Shown here: one piece after another, positions 43,603 through 55,366 of the stretch
Layout of the letters: each line of letters begins with the position of its first letter
Position numbering within the stretch: the first letter of the stretch is position 1
Assembly: GCA_009733575.1 (NCBI GenBank)
Contig: ML769471.1
Location: 1 to 64,000, forward strand
From: Gymnopus androsaceus JB14
Taxonomy: Eukaryota; Basidiomycota; Agaricomycetes; Agaricales; Omphalotaceae
Reading direction: 5' to 3'
DNA: 64,000 nucleotides
Notes under the pieces: generated by a model
The model's input: only the letters and a program-made list of their open reading frames with translations
Database searches by the model: none
What the model was told of the DNA's origin: nothing
Program-made: the position numbers and the translations under genes

Positions 43603-45863
43603 CTAATCCGTATCCTCATACGCGGCGTTGTGAATGCTAACGCTACGTCCAGACGGATCTGAAGCACAACCCCAGTCACCTCGGGGTATCCATCTACAAC
43701 TATACGTGAGCAAATATATGCGAAAGACAGTTAAACCAATGACTAACCTGATAGCAGTACTAGCAGCTGCTTCACTAGGGAACAGACCATCGAAAATGTC
43801 GCGAATATAGTAAGCTTCTTTCGTATCCGGAGTGCTATCTGGCCATCTAGAGGCGCGGTCAGCGAACGCTTCGTCAGAGACTACCATTGCAGCCTCCTCT
43901 TTGATGCTAGAAACGCAGTATTGGTGAAAATGAAAATGAGTAGGAGGCCACAACATACCCATCGATCCAAGAGTAGCCAACCCCGTCGGAAAACTGCTCC
44001 TTCTGCCGCCAGAGAATAGAGCGAGGGAGGTAAGGCTGACAGCGGTATCTCAGCGGTATTCATTAAGCATTCACACAAAAAAAACAATACCTTGCCGTCA
44101 GGAGAACAGTCGAATGCTTTTCTGAGAATGTACTACAATTTGTCGTTAGCACTCGATAGCAAACTAGAGAAATAACCCAACCTTCTCCATCTTGGGACAG
44201 CCATCTTTGTCAACCTCCTGAGAGGCACCCTTGGAGAACATCTTTTCTTTTGCGTCTATGTTCATCGCAACTTCGAGGAATTTTTTATCTAGGAAAGGTA
44301 CACGAGCCTCAAGCCCCCATGCCATTGTTGATCTGTAAGAAGAAAAGCATTACTACCTTGAGAACAAAAAATTGGGGGATAAAATACTTGTTGGCGCGCA
44401 GACAGTCGGCGGTGTGTAGGTTCTTCACCCGCTTGACACACTCTTGATGGAAGGATGCTGCATCCGGTGCGGCATGGAAGTAGAGATAGCCTGTGAGTCG
44501 TCAATCTTCTGCTAATGAACTCGATGTTATTAGAACCAACCTCCAAGGATCTCATCGCTACCTTCGCCGCTAAGGACCATTTTGACACCCATAGCTTTGA
44601 TTTTGCGACTGAGGAGATACATTGGTGTACTCGCTCGGACAGTAGTCACGTCAAAAGTTTCGAGGTGGTATATCACATCGGGTATAGCATCAATACCCTC
44701 CTGAACAGTGAAAACGTACTCGTGGTGCACAGTTCCGAGGTAATGCGCAGCTTTCCGTGCGGCAAGCAAATCAGGGGAGTTTTCGAGGCCAATAGAGAAT
44801 GAATGAAGCTGAGGCCATGCAGCAAGTGTGGCTAAGATGATGAAGTTAATCAAGCGAGGTCAATATCGAGAAGTAGCTTCACTTACTAATTTCTGAGGGA
44901 AAGGTAGGCGTAGAAGAACCGCTCGAAATTTCTTTAAGCTTCTTTTGCCGGAGTTCATATTGGGCTTGAGCGACCTTTTCCGTTTCCCGCGCAGCAATGG
45001 AAGCAATCAAGCTGCTGTCTAGACCACCGCTGAGGAGGACACCGTATGGCACTTCAGACATCAAACGTTTGCGTACTGCCTCCTCCAAAGTGGTACGAAT
45101 GAGGTCAAGGTCGGCTTTCGTGGTTGGAATGGTGGCGGCATCACCCTCAAGGTCGCCATCCCACCAAGTAGGTTTAAAATAGCGTGTTGTCGAGTTGTCT
45201 CTGCTGTCGAAAACATGTCCTGGAGGGAAGGAAATTATTTTGTCACAATCGTTGACGAGAGCTTTGAGTTCTGAAGCAAAGTAGACGGCTCCGGGCCTCT
45301 TTGAACTCCATCCTTGATACAATGTTGTGATACCGATAGGGTCTCGTGCAGCAATTATCCGAGAAGGCGTTACGGATTCATCCAACAAGATAAAAGAGAA
45401 CATTCCGTCAAGGAGAGAGCAAAGCTCTTTATCATGCTTCCTGTACTGTGAAATTGTCAACGACACGTCGATCCACGCGTTATGAGAGACTAACAAGAGC
45501 TAGGATGGGTTCACAATCTGAATGAGTTTTGAATTTAACATCGGATCCGAGGCTTTTACGAAGAGCAAGATGGTTGTAGATTTCGCCGTTTACGGCCAAG
45601 ATAACTTTTCCGTCTTCACTCAAAAGGGGCTGGGCTCCCGTATCTATACCGGATGCAGGTGAGCATATAAAAAACTAGCAAGAGAATTATCACCCACCGA
45701 CACCGACAACGGCAAGACGTTCATGAACGAGAATAGCTTCTTTACCGACGTAACAGCCTGACCAGTCCGGACCGCGATGGCGAAGCCTCTTTGAACAGGC
45801 GATGGCGTGTGTTCTATGGTTAGCAGGCTGGTCGACGCCATGGATCGCAAATATCCCGCACAT
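43603..45863 (-). CDS. ASN2: Asparagine synthetase (glutamine-hydrolysing)
   Basis: [13 protein letters not shown] at 45863 gives the N-terminal nucleophile cysteine of the class II glutaminase. [20 protein letters not shown] and FSFILLD follow. The synthetase half has the PP-loop SGGLDSS (45020), [14 protein letters not shown] (44560), [12 protein letters not shown] (44290) and ILRKAFD. Several 50-60-nt introns are seen (for example near 45640-45700, 45430-45510, 44835-44890, 44470-44540). The enzyme makes asparagine from aspartate, glutamine and ATP in the cytosol. The C-terminus ends AAYEDTD. The gene looks intact. It is divergent from PIS1 with 189 bp between start codons. Confidence 0.95.
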
Positions 45864-46052
45864 GTCAGTACAAGGTGGATGAGAAAGGAGAGCAAGTATA
45901 TGACTCGATTCGGATAAGTCGTCAAAAAAAGTAGAGATCTCCGGCGCTAAGATAAGATCTTGCTGACGGCATTACTTTTACGTGAACGCGTTCTCGGCGC
46001 CGCGAGCGAGCTGCGAGCCTTATTACTGACCTAATAATAATCCTTCCTCAAC
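45864..46052. promoter_or_regulatory. Bidirectional promoter ASN / PIS1
   Basis: 189 bp between two divergent start codons. No clear TATA box. GC-rich ctcggcgccgcgagcgagctgcgag at 45993. Confidence 0.5.
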
Positions 46053-47056
46053 ATGTCGTCTCCGTCTCAAACCTCCCGTCGGCGCAAAAGACCTCAATCC
46101 GTCAGTCATGTGGACGCGAAGGAAGCTGTCGACCTCGCTACTGCTCAATCCGAAAATGTCTTTCTTTTCGTTCCCAATTTGATTGGTATCTAATTCTTGC
46201 TGCTTTCCGTCGTTGTCCGGGTCTCTGACATGCATTTGCAGGCTACACAAGAATCATTCTAGCTGCTTTTTCTCTTCATTTTATGAGCTATCATCCAATT
46301 TATTGCACTGTCACGTATTCCGTTTCATGTCTACTCGACGCTGTTGACGGTAAAGTTGCACGCGCGAGGGGAGAGACATCCAAGTTTGGAGCTGTTCTGG
46401 ACATGGTCACTGACCGGTTCGTTATGTTTTGAATGCCTTTTTTCCTCGCGACTGACACGAGCCACAGTTGCACGACCTCCTGTTTACTATGCTATCTCGC
46501 TATTGCATATCCCACCTGGGCAATCCTATTCCAGTTTCTTATCGCGCTCGATTTCAGCAGTCACTATATGCATATGTATAGGTACGCTAGCTCGGGTTTT
46601 CTCCGTTCCCTTTTACTCATACCAGCCAATAGCTCGGTCGCCACAGGTTCAGCAAGTCACAAAAAAGTTACAAGTGATGTTAGCAGAATTCTATGGCTGT
46701 ACTACAATGACGCAGTGAGTGATGCCTATCCTCTCTGTACCTCAGTGTTAAACGTTGTCCAGCGGACATTGTTTTTGGTCTGTGCAGGAAACGAGCTGTT
46801 CTTTGTCGCACTGTATGTCGCCAAATGGACCTCTACCCCGGTACCTGTAGACTTGTCATGGGTTCCTTATTTCGGTCACCTTCTGGCTACCTTAACCTAC
46901 GCGGAGGCTGTCGCCGGACTGTCCGCCCCAGTCTGTATTTTAAAGAACATCATCAACGTTGTACAGCTGTGGAAAGCATCAAAGATTCTTGTGGGCGTTG
47001 ATTTGGCGGAACGAGCCGAGGCTAGGAAGAAAAAGATAATGGAAGAGAAAGAATAA
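46053..47056 (+). CDS. PIS1: Phosphatidylinositol synthase (CDP-DAG-inositol 3-phosphatidyltransferase)
   Basis: MSSPSQTSRRRKRPQ, then VFLFVPNLIGYTRIILA. The CDP-alcohol phosphotransferase signature is complete: DG-x2-AR-x8-G-x3-D-x3-D in LDAVDGKVARARGETSKFGAVLDMVTDR. Later helices include SSHYMHMY, VTSDVSRILWLYYND, TLFLVCAGNELFFVALYV and PVCILKNIINVVQLW, ending in a basic tail KKKIMEEKE. Introns fall after LIG, DMVTDR, MYR and YYNDA, with GT-AG ends. The enzyme joins CDP-diacylglycerol and myo-inositol at the ER. It is intact once the introns are removed. It supplies the lipid used by GPI synthesis (see PIG-H), though the genes are not adjacent. Confidence 0.94.
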
Positions 47057-47179
47057 CGACGGAGCTGTAAATTATGGACGCGCGTAATATTTCCAGTACA
47101 TGGCTAGAATTACAACATTGACTGCTCAGCAGCGTAATGCATAGAATACCAATTCCAAAGATCATTCCACAGCACAGAT

Positions 47180-50100
47180 TCAATGCGACCTATCAAGGTC
47201 GCTTTGACGCATTCCCCGTGTAAGCGCAAGCAATAGGTTTTCTATCCGGGCTTGACGATCCTGCAGAAGATAATTTTAGCACTAGCGGTATATATGGGGT
47301 TAAATTATTCCTTACCTGCAACTCTTTCATCTCCTCTCGTATCTTCTGCAATGGTATACCCTTCATCTCGTCTACAAGAGTCTCTACCCGTCTTACGCTG
47401 GCTTCTACCGAAGTTGCAGCAGCCGACACCGGGTTCTCCGTTGAAGGAGTCCGGACAAAAAGCCTCGTCAAAGGACTTTTGGTACGAACCGTGGGCACCT
47501 CCGCTGAAGCTGACGGTTCCAGGTTGGTTGAAATGGGGCGTAGTCCAGATGACGGTGAAGGATCCCTCCGGACACCACTCGTAGATGGCGCAAGACTCGA
47601 TGTTTTGCGAACGCGACGCACAGACGTAGGGGAAGCGGGTGGGGATACTACGTTCAAAGAACGCAAAGCAGGGGCTTCGTCCTCATCCGAGTCACCGAAT
47701 AGCTCAGCGTCGTGCTCAGCCTCAACATCAAAGATGGCGTCGTAGATATTGGCTGACGTGGATCCAACCAGAGCCTCTACAATCGGTATGTTCTTGATCT
47801 GGCGAGGAAGGCTGTTGAATAGCGATTGCGCTGCACCCTTGCCAGATTCACGTAATGACTGGCCATGAGCGAGATATCGTTCATATACGCCGATTGCGAT
47901 AAGGATGGGGAAGCTGGTTAGTTTGATGAGGAAGACATTGAGTGAATGCAGTGCTCGAGGTGATATGATCCAGCTAGCAGGCTTCAGTATGAGAAATGCT
48001 AGTATGTTGAACGGGGGTTGATACGAAAACAGAGCGTCAGCGTTGACACTGTTATGGATGATATGCTAAGTCTTGTCACTCTGATGATAACTGACGATGA
48101 ACTCACCCTTCAATAGTGGAAATTGTGAATTGAAACAGATACTGTGAATAAAATCAGAAAGGAAATCCTAGACAAAGACGACGAACTTACTTCTTGAGTA
48201 ATGTTCTTGAGAAGCACGAAGAGGTTGAGTTAAGTAGCATAAGAGGGAACAGATCACCTACTGCATCAATCCTAGCAACAGTATTAGATAGGATGGAGAT
48301 GAGAACTGAAATGCACATCAGTAAACTCATTCTACGCGGACAGATTTTTTACTCGCTCGTCAAAAGAAGCGTATTAGACAGTGCAGCGAAACATGTCATC
48401 AATATTCGGTCCCAGTACAGGATGAAAACTGCTAGCCTGTCCAAAGCTCAGGTAGGTATTTCCGAACCAAATCTGTACCATAAGCCAAGCGATGGACTTG
48501 AACGTCCATTTGTGATCAGTGTCCTTATGTTGTCCAACCGTTGTGCCAGCTTCATACAAGTAAGTGAGATATAAAACAAGGAAGGTAGTGCGGTCGCTCA
48601 CTCACCAAGAGTCCAAAGCGTGAATAGCAAGCCTGAAAAACAGATAGCTGCGATACCGATGAAAAATACGAATTCAGCTATCATTGCTCGAAGAGCTCTA
48701 GAATAGGAAGTGTAAGGTATTGGCTAGGTCGAAAAGAATACACTTACAGTACGACAACAGTATTCGATACAGCGAAAAAAGCCAGCCTGACATCAAGAAT
48801 TAACGGAGCTGAAGGCGCAGGAACGAATGTTTACCTAGGCAATAGAATGCATGCTCCGCAAGCTAGTATATCGAATGCCATTTCCGAGGAGGCAGCTAGA
48901 GGAATAAATTCAGCAATGGAGAGAAGAGACAACATACATCACTTACGATCCGATCCAGAAAGTCCTCGTATGCGCAAAATCAGATACGTGAAAAAATATG
49001 ATTACAAATGTGGTATCGAACACGTTCCACATCTGTGCAAATGTCAGAAAAATAAAACAAGAAGCTCGATTTACAGTACTTACATTTGCGATATAGACTG
49101 GAAAAACAAGTTTAGCACCAGAACGGAAAGTTCAATGTCAGCACTCACTTTTCCACCCATGTTCTGTCGAGGCGGTGTATTCCTCGAAAGCAAATGCTCC
49201 AGCGAACAAGATAAAAACCCATTCCCAAAAATTCGTCTGGCCAAGATTTCGGTCTAGATAGGTCATGAATAAAGACGCATTTGCACATTCCACCAGAACT
49301 CACTCGCTAGGCAGAGTATAAACGTCAATAATAGAACAGCAAAATTGAGAAATTCTAGTATGGCGCCGTATTTTGGAACCCGAAGCCTATTTTTATAACC
49401 ACGTTAGAGCGCACCAGCTTACAAAAGACTAAACCGAACCTATAGTGGTCTAGAAAAGGAGCTTCTCTCCAATCATAAAACTATAGAAACCAGTTTAGTG
49501 AGTGTAATCTGTGAGTCTGGAACACTCACTTGTATACTCCGAGGCTTATAGTTGTCCGCCAGAACAGAACGCGTGGCGGCGGTGGAGAAAATAACTCGAC
49601 CAGAGTAGATGTCATTGACGACTTTTTGGGCTACTGGAGATGAGAGGAACTTGGTGGATTTCGTCGAGACAGCCATCTACAATGTAACAATTCCAAATGG
49701 GCAAGTCAATCCCAGAACATCAAGTACTTACTTACCTCAAGCGCACTTTGTGGATAATTCAAGTCTTCATCATCGCATCTTAGCACCTGCTGTACCTCGT
49801 CCACAAAGCTGGATGTTGCTCCGGTTAAGGGATTCCAGCTGGTCGTCAACGCAGCGACAAGATTCATATGATCACTAGCAAAGTAACTGAGCAGTTTCAT
49901 GGCAAGGAGTTCACAAAGGTTTGCGCGGGTGAGGTTTGACTATAGAAAAGGACATTTCAGATCTCAGGCTGGGATGAGGAGAGGGCAAACGAACCTCCGG
50001 CATAAGCCAAATCATCTAAAAGCAGCACAATCAACGAGAACGAAATAATGTTGATCAAGTTACTCACTTTCAGACTCCCCCAGAAAATACGATCGCACGA

Positions 50101-50429
50101 CGTAGACATGCATATACAACGGCAAGATTCTTAAGGCGAGCAAATTTGAACACGATGGGTCGGACGATGGAGAAGCTAATGTCGGAGGCGGTTAATTGAC
50201 TGATGGAATCCAGGTTAAGTCAGGTTTGTAAGGATTAACGTGTCAAAGAACTCACTCCCAATTCAACGGACTATCTAAAGTTAGCGTATGAGACGCCTTC
50301 TTTGTTCTTCTGTAGGATTTACAGACATACCGATTGTTCTCTGTGCTCAAGTTCAGCTCATGCGCGCTTTATTTCAGACCGACTCACAATAACTTCCTTC
50401 TTAATAGCGGGGATGAGCTTTATGAGCAT
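47180..50429 (-). CDS. YVC1: Vacuolar TRP cation channel YVC1/TRPY-like
   Basis: About twelve exons. The N-terminal part has LIPAIKKEVI, FSIVRPIVFKFARLKNLAVVY, CELLAMKLLSYFASDHMNLVAALTTSWNPL, TKFLSSPVAQKVVNDIYSGRVIF and LADNYKPRSIQVYDWREAPFLDHYR. Transmembrane segments follow: ILEFLNFAVLLLTFIL (49340), AFFAVSNTVVV (48770), IAEFVFFIGIAAICFSGLL (48680), then SIAWLMVQIWFGNTYLSF before the pore-distal helix. The C-terminal coiled coil VRRVETLVDEMKGIPLQKIREEMKEL lies near 47330, ending DLDRSH at 47180. TRPY channels release vacuolar calcium on stretch or voltage. The start Met is uncertain; an additional 5' exon may exist. Confidence 0.85.
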
Positions 50430-50570
50430 GTACGTTCATAATATATTGTTTATTTAGTACCAGTCCAACCAAGAAAATCAAGCCCTTACTGGAAAAACTT
50501 TGATTGAGGTTAGATATTCCTGAGACGGTGCTAATAGCCGGGATCCACTGAATAGCTCCGAGTCCATGTT
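50430..50570. promoter_or_regulatory. Shared upstream region YVC1 / LIP2
   Basis: About 140 bp between divergent starts. No specific element seen. Confidence 0.4.
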
Positions 50571-51392
50571 GTGGTCAATTGCAGAGTTTATTTAAATAGA
50601 CGCCGTATGTCTTCACCAATACTCTACCATTTCTTTCGTACTCCGCTTCCGTATGCAAGGACATTGGCTTTGCAGGAACAAATCCACGCTCTTCAGCTCA
50701 GCCAGCGCCAGCTAGGCGCACACAAAGACGTATTACTTCTCCTCGAACATCGACCAGTCTATACAGCAGGTCGCAGACAAAACCAAGATTCCGTTCGAGA
50801 TGAAAAGCTTCGTCTAACAAACATTGGGGCCGACTTTATCTCTACCTCTCGAGGCGGAGAGCTCACATATCACGGCCCCGGTCAAATCGTTGGCTATCCT
50901 CTTCTCGATCTCTCCCGCTATTCGCCCACAATGGGCATACGTGATTATATTTGTCGTATGCAGAAGACTTTGGAGCTTCATCTGCGCCAAAATCATGGAA
51001 TTGCACCTTGTACATCCGAGCATACTGGCGTATTTCTCAATCCAACCACTAAAATCGGAAGCATTGGCGTTCAGGTGCGCCATCGACTAACAACGCATGG
51101 ATTCTCTTTGAATATCACTGCGGAGCCTGTGGCATGGTTCAACCAAGTTGTTGCTTGTGGGTTAGCGGATGTGAGGGCTGGCTCTATAGAAGGAGTCAAA
51201 GGCCGCCCAATCAGCCTAAAGGATGAAATTCCAGGACTGGTCGAACTATTTGGGAAGCTATACGAGCGGGAAATGGTTGAGATGGATACGAGTAACGAAG
51301 GAGAACTTGGGCAGGCAGTTCAGGAAATGGAGGAAGAAGCTCGTCGTGTAGGTTCATGGGCAACGGCACCTATAGAATCACCCGTCCCGTAG
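50571..51392 (+). CDS. LIP2: Octanoyl (lipoyl) transferase
   Basis: A single-exon gene of 273 residues. The LipB signature RGGELTYHGPGQIVGYPLLDL lies at residues 88-108. The conserved lysine is in TTKIGSIGVQVR and the catalytic cysteine in VVACGLADV. The N-terminus contains NRRR and could serve as a mitochondrial presequence; a second Met (MSSPILYHFFR) lies 12 residues in. The enzyme moves octanoyl from acyl carrier protein to lipoyl domains such as GcvH. The length is typical of fungal LIP2. Intact. Confidence 0.95.
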   Translation: MVNCRVYLNRRRMSSPILYHFFRTPLPYARTLALQEQIHALQLSQRQLGAHKDVLLLLEHRPVYTAGRRQNQDSVRDEKLRLTNIGADFISTSRGGELTYHGPGQIVGYPLLDLSRYSPTMGIRDYICRMQKTLELHLRQNHGIAPCTSEHTGVFLNPTTKIGSIGVQVRHRLTTHGFSLNITAEPVAWFNQVVACGLADVRAGSIEGVKGRPISLKDEIPGLVELFGKLYEREMVEMDTSNEGELGQAVQEMEEEARRVGSWATAPIESPVP

Positions 51393-51499
51393 ACGGATTC
51401 GGATAGATTTATAAATCGATCGTTTCCGGTTCGTGTAGATTTCAGTTACAAATCGCTGGGTTCCCATCATCACTCTCAGACTCACTCTCTACATTCACT

Positions 51500-52222
51500 A
51501 TGCGAATTCTCGTCCTTGGAGCAACGGGCCCCGTCGGTATTTCTCTCTGTCGAGAAGCTTTATCCTCTATCCAGGATTCTTCCCTTGTGCTTTATATCCG
51601 TTCTCCACAGAAACTTCCCGACGATCTCTTTGCGAACAGCCGTGTGGCTATTGTCGTCGGTCAACTCACCGACCTTGACTCACTTACGAAAGCGATGGAG
51701 GGTATAGATGTAGTATGCAGTGCGCTTGGCCCGAGTGTCAAGAAAGGTCCTTTTCATCCCGCCGGAGAACCTTTGGCACACGCATACGAGGGCGTCATAA
51801 CGGCGATGAAGCAGGCTGGTATTAAGCGTTTATTTGCTCTTGGTGAGTCCTTTATATGCTATAATTCATTGTCTCTGACGCGTCACGACAGGTACTGCAT
51901 CTATTCCCGCTCCGCAAGACAAATCTGATATAAAATTCGCCGCTCTTGTAAGCGGGGTCGCTGTATTCGCAAGGAACGCGTACAAGGACGTGGTAAAGAT
52001 TGGCGAGATCATCAGCAAGCAGGATGATTTGGACTGGACCATCGTCCGAGTGCCTCTCTTGAACGACAAGGGACATAGAGACGTCATTGCAGGGTTTATT
52101 GGGGATGGAAAAATCAACACTGCGCTCTCTCGAGTCGGTTTCGCTGTTTTTCATTCGTCGCACAGCTAAATGAAGAGGAATCTGCGTGGATAAAGAAGGC
52201 ACCTATGTTGTGCACACCCTAA
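51500..52222 (+). CDS. NAD(P)-binding Rossmann (NmrA/SDR-like) protein
   Basis: MRILVLGATGPVG opens with the GxxGxxG dinucleotide loop. VVCSALGPSVKKGPFHPAGEPLAHAYEGVITAMKQAGIKRLFALG follows. The intron 51844-51893 is then spliced in phase to TASIPAPQDKSD, and LDWTIVRVPLLND and AGFIGDGKINTALSRVGFAVF come next. The printed frame then stops at 52167, but the next frame continues VAQLNEEESAWIKKAPML to 52222, the usual family ending. One missing base near 52150 would explain this. Atypical SDRs of this kind act as reductases or NADPH sensors; the substrate is unknown. Its last 50 bp are part of the direct repeat described below. Confidence 0.8.
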
Positions 52223-52465
52223 TCTCTCAGTCTTACATGATTAAGCTGTAAAGCCTATGACGTAGTGGATAAATAAAGTGAGCTTGGTCGTGTTTGCAAG
52301 TACTAAAGGATCGCTAAGTAGAAAAGGAACGAGTCCCTGTACTATAGTCTCCAACACAACACAGCGAGTATATATATACTGACGACTTTGTTTATAGAGG
52401 CGTACCTGCAACGTCCACAACATGATGAAATGATTTTTCAAAAGAAAGAAATAAAACTGATTGAG
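52157..52465. repeat. Direct repeat, left copy (overlaps the 3' end of the NAD(P) gene)
   Basis: Diverged match to 55025-55300: cagctaaatga, tggataaagaaggca, atgttgtgcacacc, cttggtcgtg, ctgtactata, gaggcg..tgcaacgtcc and tttcaaaagaaa occur in the same order in both. Confidence 0.75.
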
Positions 52466-52980
52466 GTTCAAGTACGGACCCTCTTCTCATCCTCATCATC
52501 CGTCTTGGTGCCATACCCCAGGAGGAGGGTTTCCGGGTCCTTAAGTACTACGGTTCTCTTCGTACCTATCGTTATGGAAGGATTACGCCACAACTCCTTA
52601 TTATGCTAGAGTAATTTATTCCTCAACAACAAATACCTCGTCGTCGCCGTCAAGGTGGTTTCACCAATTACGCAAGAGTACGCTATCGATAAGAGTGAGC
52701 TCCACGATGCTACTTGTTTTTTTTTTTCGTTTAGAGGCAGGGCAGCTTCTAGGCAAATTTACGAACACACAGTTTAGTTGGGGAAAAGAATATTAGAATG
52801 AAAATTTTCAAGTACTTACCGTTGTATAGCAAATAAAGCTTCAGATCGAACATAAGTAAATTTTAGCTAGGTTTTCAGTTTGGCATTAATTAGGGAAAAT
52901 TCCTCAGACCAGAATAGTATCCGATCTTCCAATGGGGAAAACGCTCGTCCCTCAACAATACACCGTTGGACTCATGGCTA
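52466..52980. other. Gene-free spacer
   Basis: AT-rich with a T10 run at 52720. No gene recognised. Confidence 0.4.
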
Positions 52981-54793
52981 TCAGCCTGTACTATCTATAT
53001 CCATATCATCAGGTGGAAGAGGATCTCCATCGTCCATTCTGTCCACAGCCTCATCCAAACTAAACCTTTGAATGTCATATTCTATAGAAAACATCAGTAA
53101 AGAGTGGAACTTCATAGACTGAATGCCTCACTACTCCGAGTAAGATCCACTTCGAGTAAGTAGAATTCAAACTGCGTGAGCCATTTTGCCTCAGGAGCCG
53201 GTGCCTGGAATTCCGATCCTTGGGGAATCACGAAGACAAAGAGCTTAGCCTTGCAAGATTGGAGACGCCCGTTAAGAAGAGAAAGGCCCTTCTCCTTGAG
53301 CGAATGCTGTCGTGCGACAGTCATCTGAACATCCACAGTCATCTTGATACAAAAACGAATCAAAGGTGGGATTGTTCCCTTCTGCGGGAACATAGAGCTT
53401 TGCAGGGTTCCGTGTTTCGGCCACACGCGTCGAGGATGCATAAATAGACAGCATGCGTTCTGGTAGAAGAAGTTGTAATTGTACCCTGACCACGCACAAG
53501 CTTTCCATTTACTACCGCCATTGGCACCAATGAGACGTTCGCCGCCATCAGCGAGAATCTCATTACAGAGTCCCTCAAACATCCATCCTCGAGAAACAGC
53601 GAGAATAGGGGATGCATGAAGTTGGGAATAAAGAGTGCGAAGTGATACAATGTGGTTTATTTGAATATGTTGACAGAGCTTTTTCCAGATGTAAGGCGTG
53701 CGGACGGCATATACCATCAAGTCATGCGCAGGAGAATCAGGAAGGCGAGCTGAATGTGATTGTATTGAGGTGACGATCCAATGACTGTATTCTCGAGCAC
53801 TATTAGATGATTGGCGGAAAAGAAAGCTGAGATCTTCGGTGGTGAGTTTCGACAATTCATCGTCCACAGGGATACCATCGACGGGGTAGATGCCACCTAA
53901 GATATCATACAGGTTAAGGGTACTAGTCCCGTACATTTCTATGACGTTAAGAATGGCGGACTGGTCTGGCAATTTTTCAAACTTGTGTAGGTTTAAACTG
54001 AAGCAGATTGTGTTTCATATTGACAAGACCGAGAAAAATCTCACAGTTGCACTAGTTCTTCTCGACTTGAAGGTGGCATGAGCAGCATTATGCCATCTCT
54101 CTGCTTCAACAAACCATGATATCGCTGCGGTTTCGGCGATGCAACCTGAATAATGAAGGGTCTTCCATTAATTTCGATAAAAACGCTCATTTTATCCTGG
54201 TTTTTGATGTCCACCAGCACAAGCACTCCTCGGTACACCGACCTTTCAAAAATGCTAGCATCACCAACAATCGAATAAAGGCCCTGGCGCGTGAAGACGT
54301 GGATTAAATGGCCATCGTCCCAGATGATCGGACGGGAGGCGCAGAGATTTTGTATAAGGACGTACAAGAGGAACATTGACTTGCCTACCATGGGGAGTGA
54401 GCATCTGCGTGCATTCAAACTTCAGTACACACCGATGCCCGGGTCGCCTACAATAGCGACGCCGCGTTTCCCCACACACTGGACGGCTTTAATTCGAGAA
54501 ATGATGTAGCTGTATTGCTCGAGTATCATAAATTGACCTTGAGTGTTACCCAAGGCATCCCAATCGACGTGCTTCAGATCCCATATTGTACCCTTCGGAA
54601 TCGGTGGAGGCTTGCCCCAGAACTGTGTATAAAATCCAAAAAGCGGATGGTCTTCTCGAGCTTTTTTGGCTACAGAGCTGTCAGAAAGTGCAACGTCGAA
54701 CCAAGAATCTTCAACCTGCGATATGAGCGACTCGGACATGTGGAACTGAAGAGCGAAGTGGCGCTTATCAAAGCACGGCAAGAGAGTCGGCAT
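52981..54793 (-). CDS. Crinkler/RHS-type P-loop NTPase with nuclease-like C-terminus, copy C
   Basis: The start is MPTLL at 54793 or MSESLISQVEDSW at 54739. The Walker A loop GDPGIG|KSMFLLYVLIQNL is split by a 46-nt intron (donor GTGTGT near 54435), the same site as in copies A and B. A second intron is 53998-54044 and a third probably near 53120-53070. The C-terminal half shows GGSKWKACAW, CIKMTVDVQMTVARQHSL and KLFVFVIPQGSEF, resembling the restriction-endonuclease-fold part of Crinkler/RHS effectors. The tail is acidic (DEAVDRMDDGDPLPPDDMDID). All exons are open, so this copy may be functional. It is only distantly similar to A and B. Confidence 0.72.
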
Positions 54794-54832
54794 CTAGGCA
54801 CTCATTCTTTCACCGCCGATTTCTACATCTGA

Positions 54833-55024
54833 TTCTTGAGTCTTTTCAGCCGTATGTAGTCTCTTATCTCTATATTCCATGGAGCCTTAGAAAATATGGA
54901 GATGAGAGAGAGTTGGGCTATATAGAACCTTATGCAAAAGGCAATAGTACCCAATTAAGTAGCCATTGTTAAATTGCGCAGTGCCAGGCTTTCTTGAGTC
55001 AGATTTGTTGTTTTTATCATCGTC
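54833..55024. other. Upstream region of copy C
   Basis: No gene. It leads into the right copy of the direct repeat. Confidence 0.4.
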
Positions 55025-55300
55025 CAGCTAAATGATTCGTGGATAAAGAAGGCATCCATGTTGTGCACACCGTAAACCATGAGTCTCCGTTTAAGTAGAT
55101 AGATAGGAAGAGCTGTAAGTATATAAGTGGATACTTGGTCGTGCATGTAAGTACGGCGGCGATATTAGAAATAAGTCTGTACTATATTCTCTAACATAAC
55201 ATAGCGAATATACTGTATATATACGATTCCGTTTACAGAGGCGCGTTTGCAACGTCCGCAACATGAAATGATATTTCAAAAGAAATAAATAAAATTGAAA
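55025..55300. repeat. Direct repeat, right copy
   Basis: Carries a fragment of the C-terminal coding part of the NAD(P)-binding gene (WIKKASMLCTP in type) and its 3' flank. Flanks the Crinkler/RHS copy C on its far side. Confidence 0.75.
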
Positions 55301-55366
55301 CTACGTTGCGGTGAGAGCCTCAGCCAAGAACATGCGCCATCAAGAGTTCCATATCAGGTACATCTC

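Noticed and set aside
46023..46250. Minus-strand frame at the PIS1 5' end
   Set aside because: Overlaps exon 1 and intron 1 of PIS1 and shows no conserved motif.
50814..51090. Frames on both strands overlapping LIP2
   Set aside because: LIP2 has an intact LipB signature and catalytic residues across this interval.
53220..53447. Plus-strand frame inside copy C
   Set aside because: Antisense to the open nuclease-like exon of the NTPase gene.
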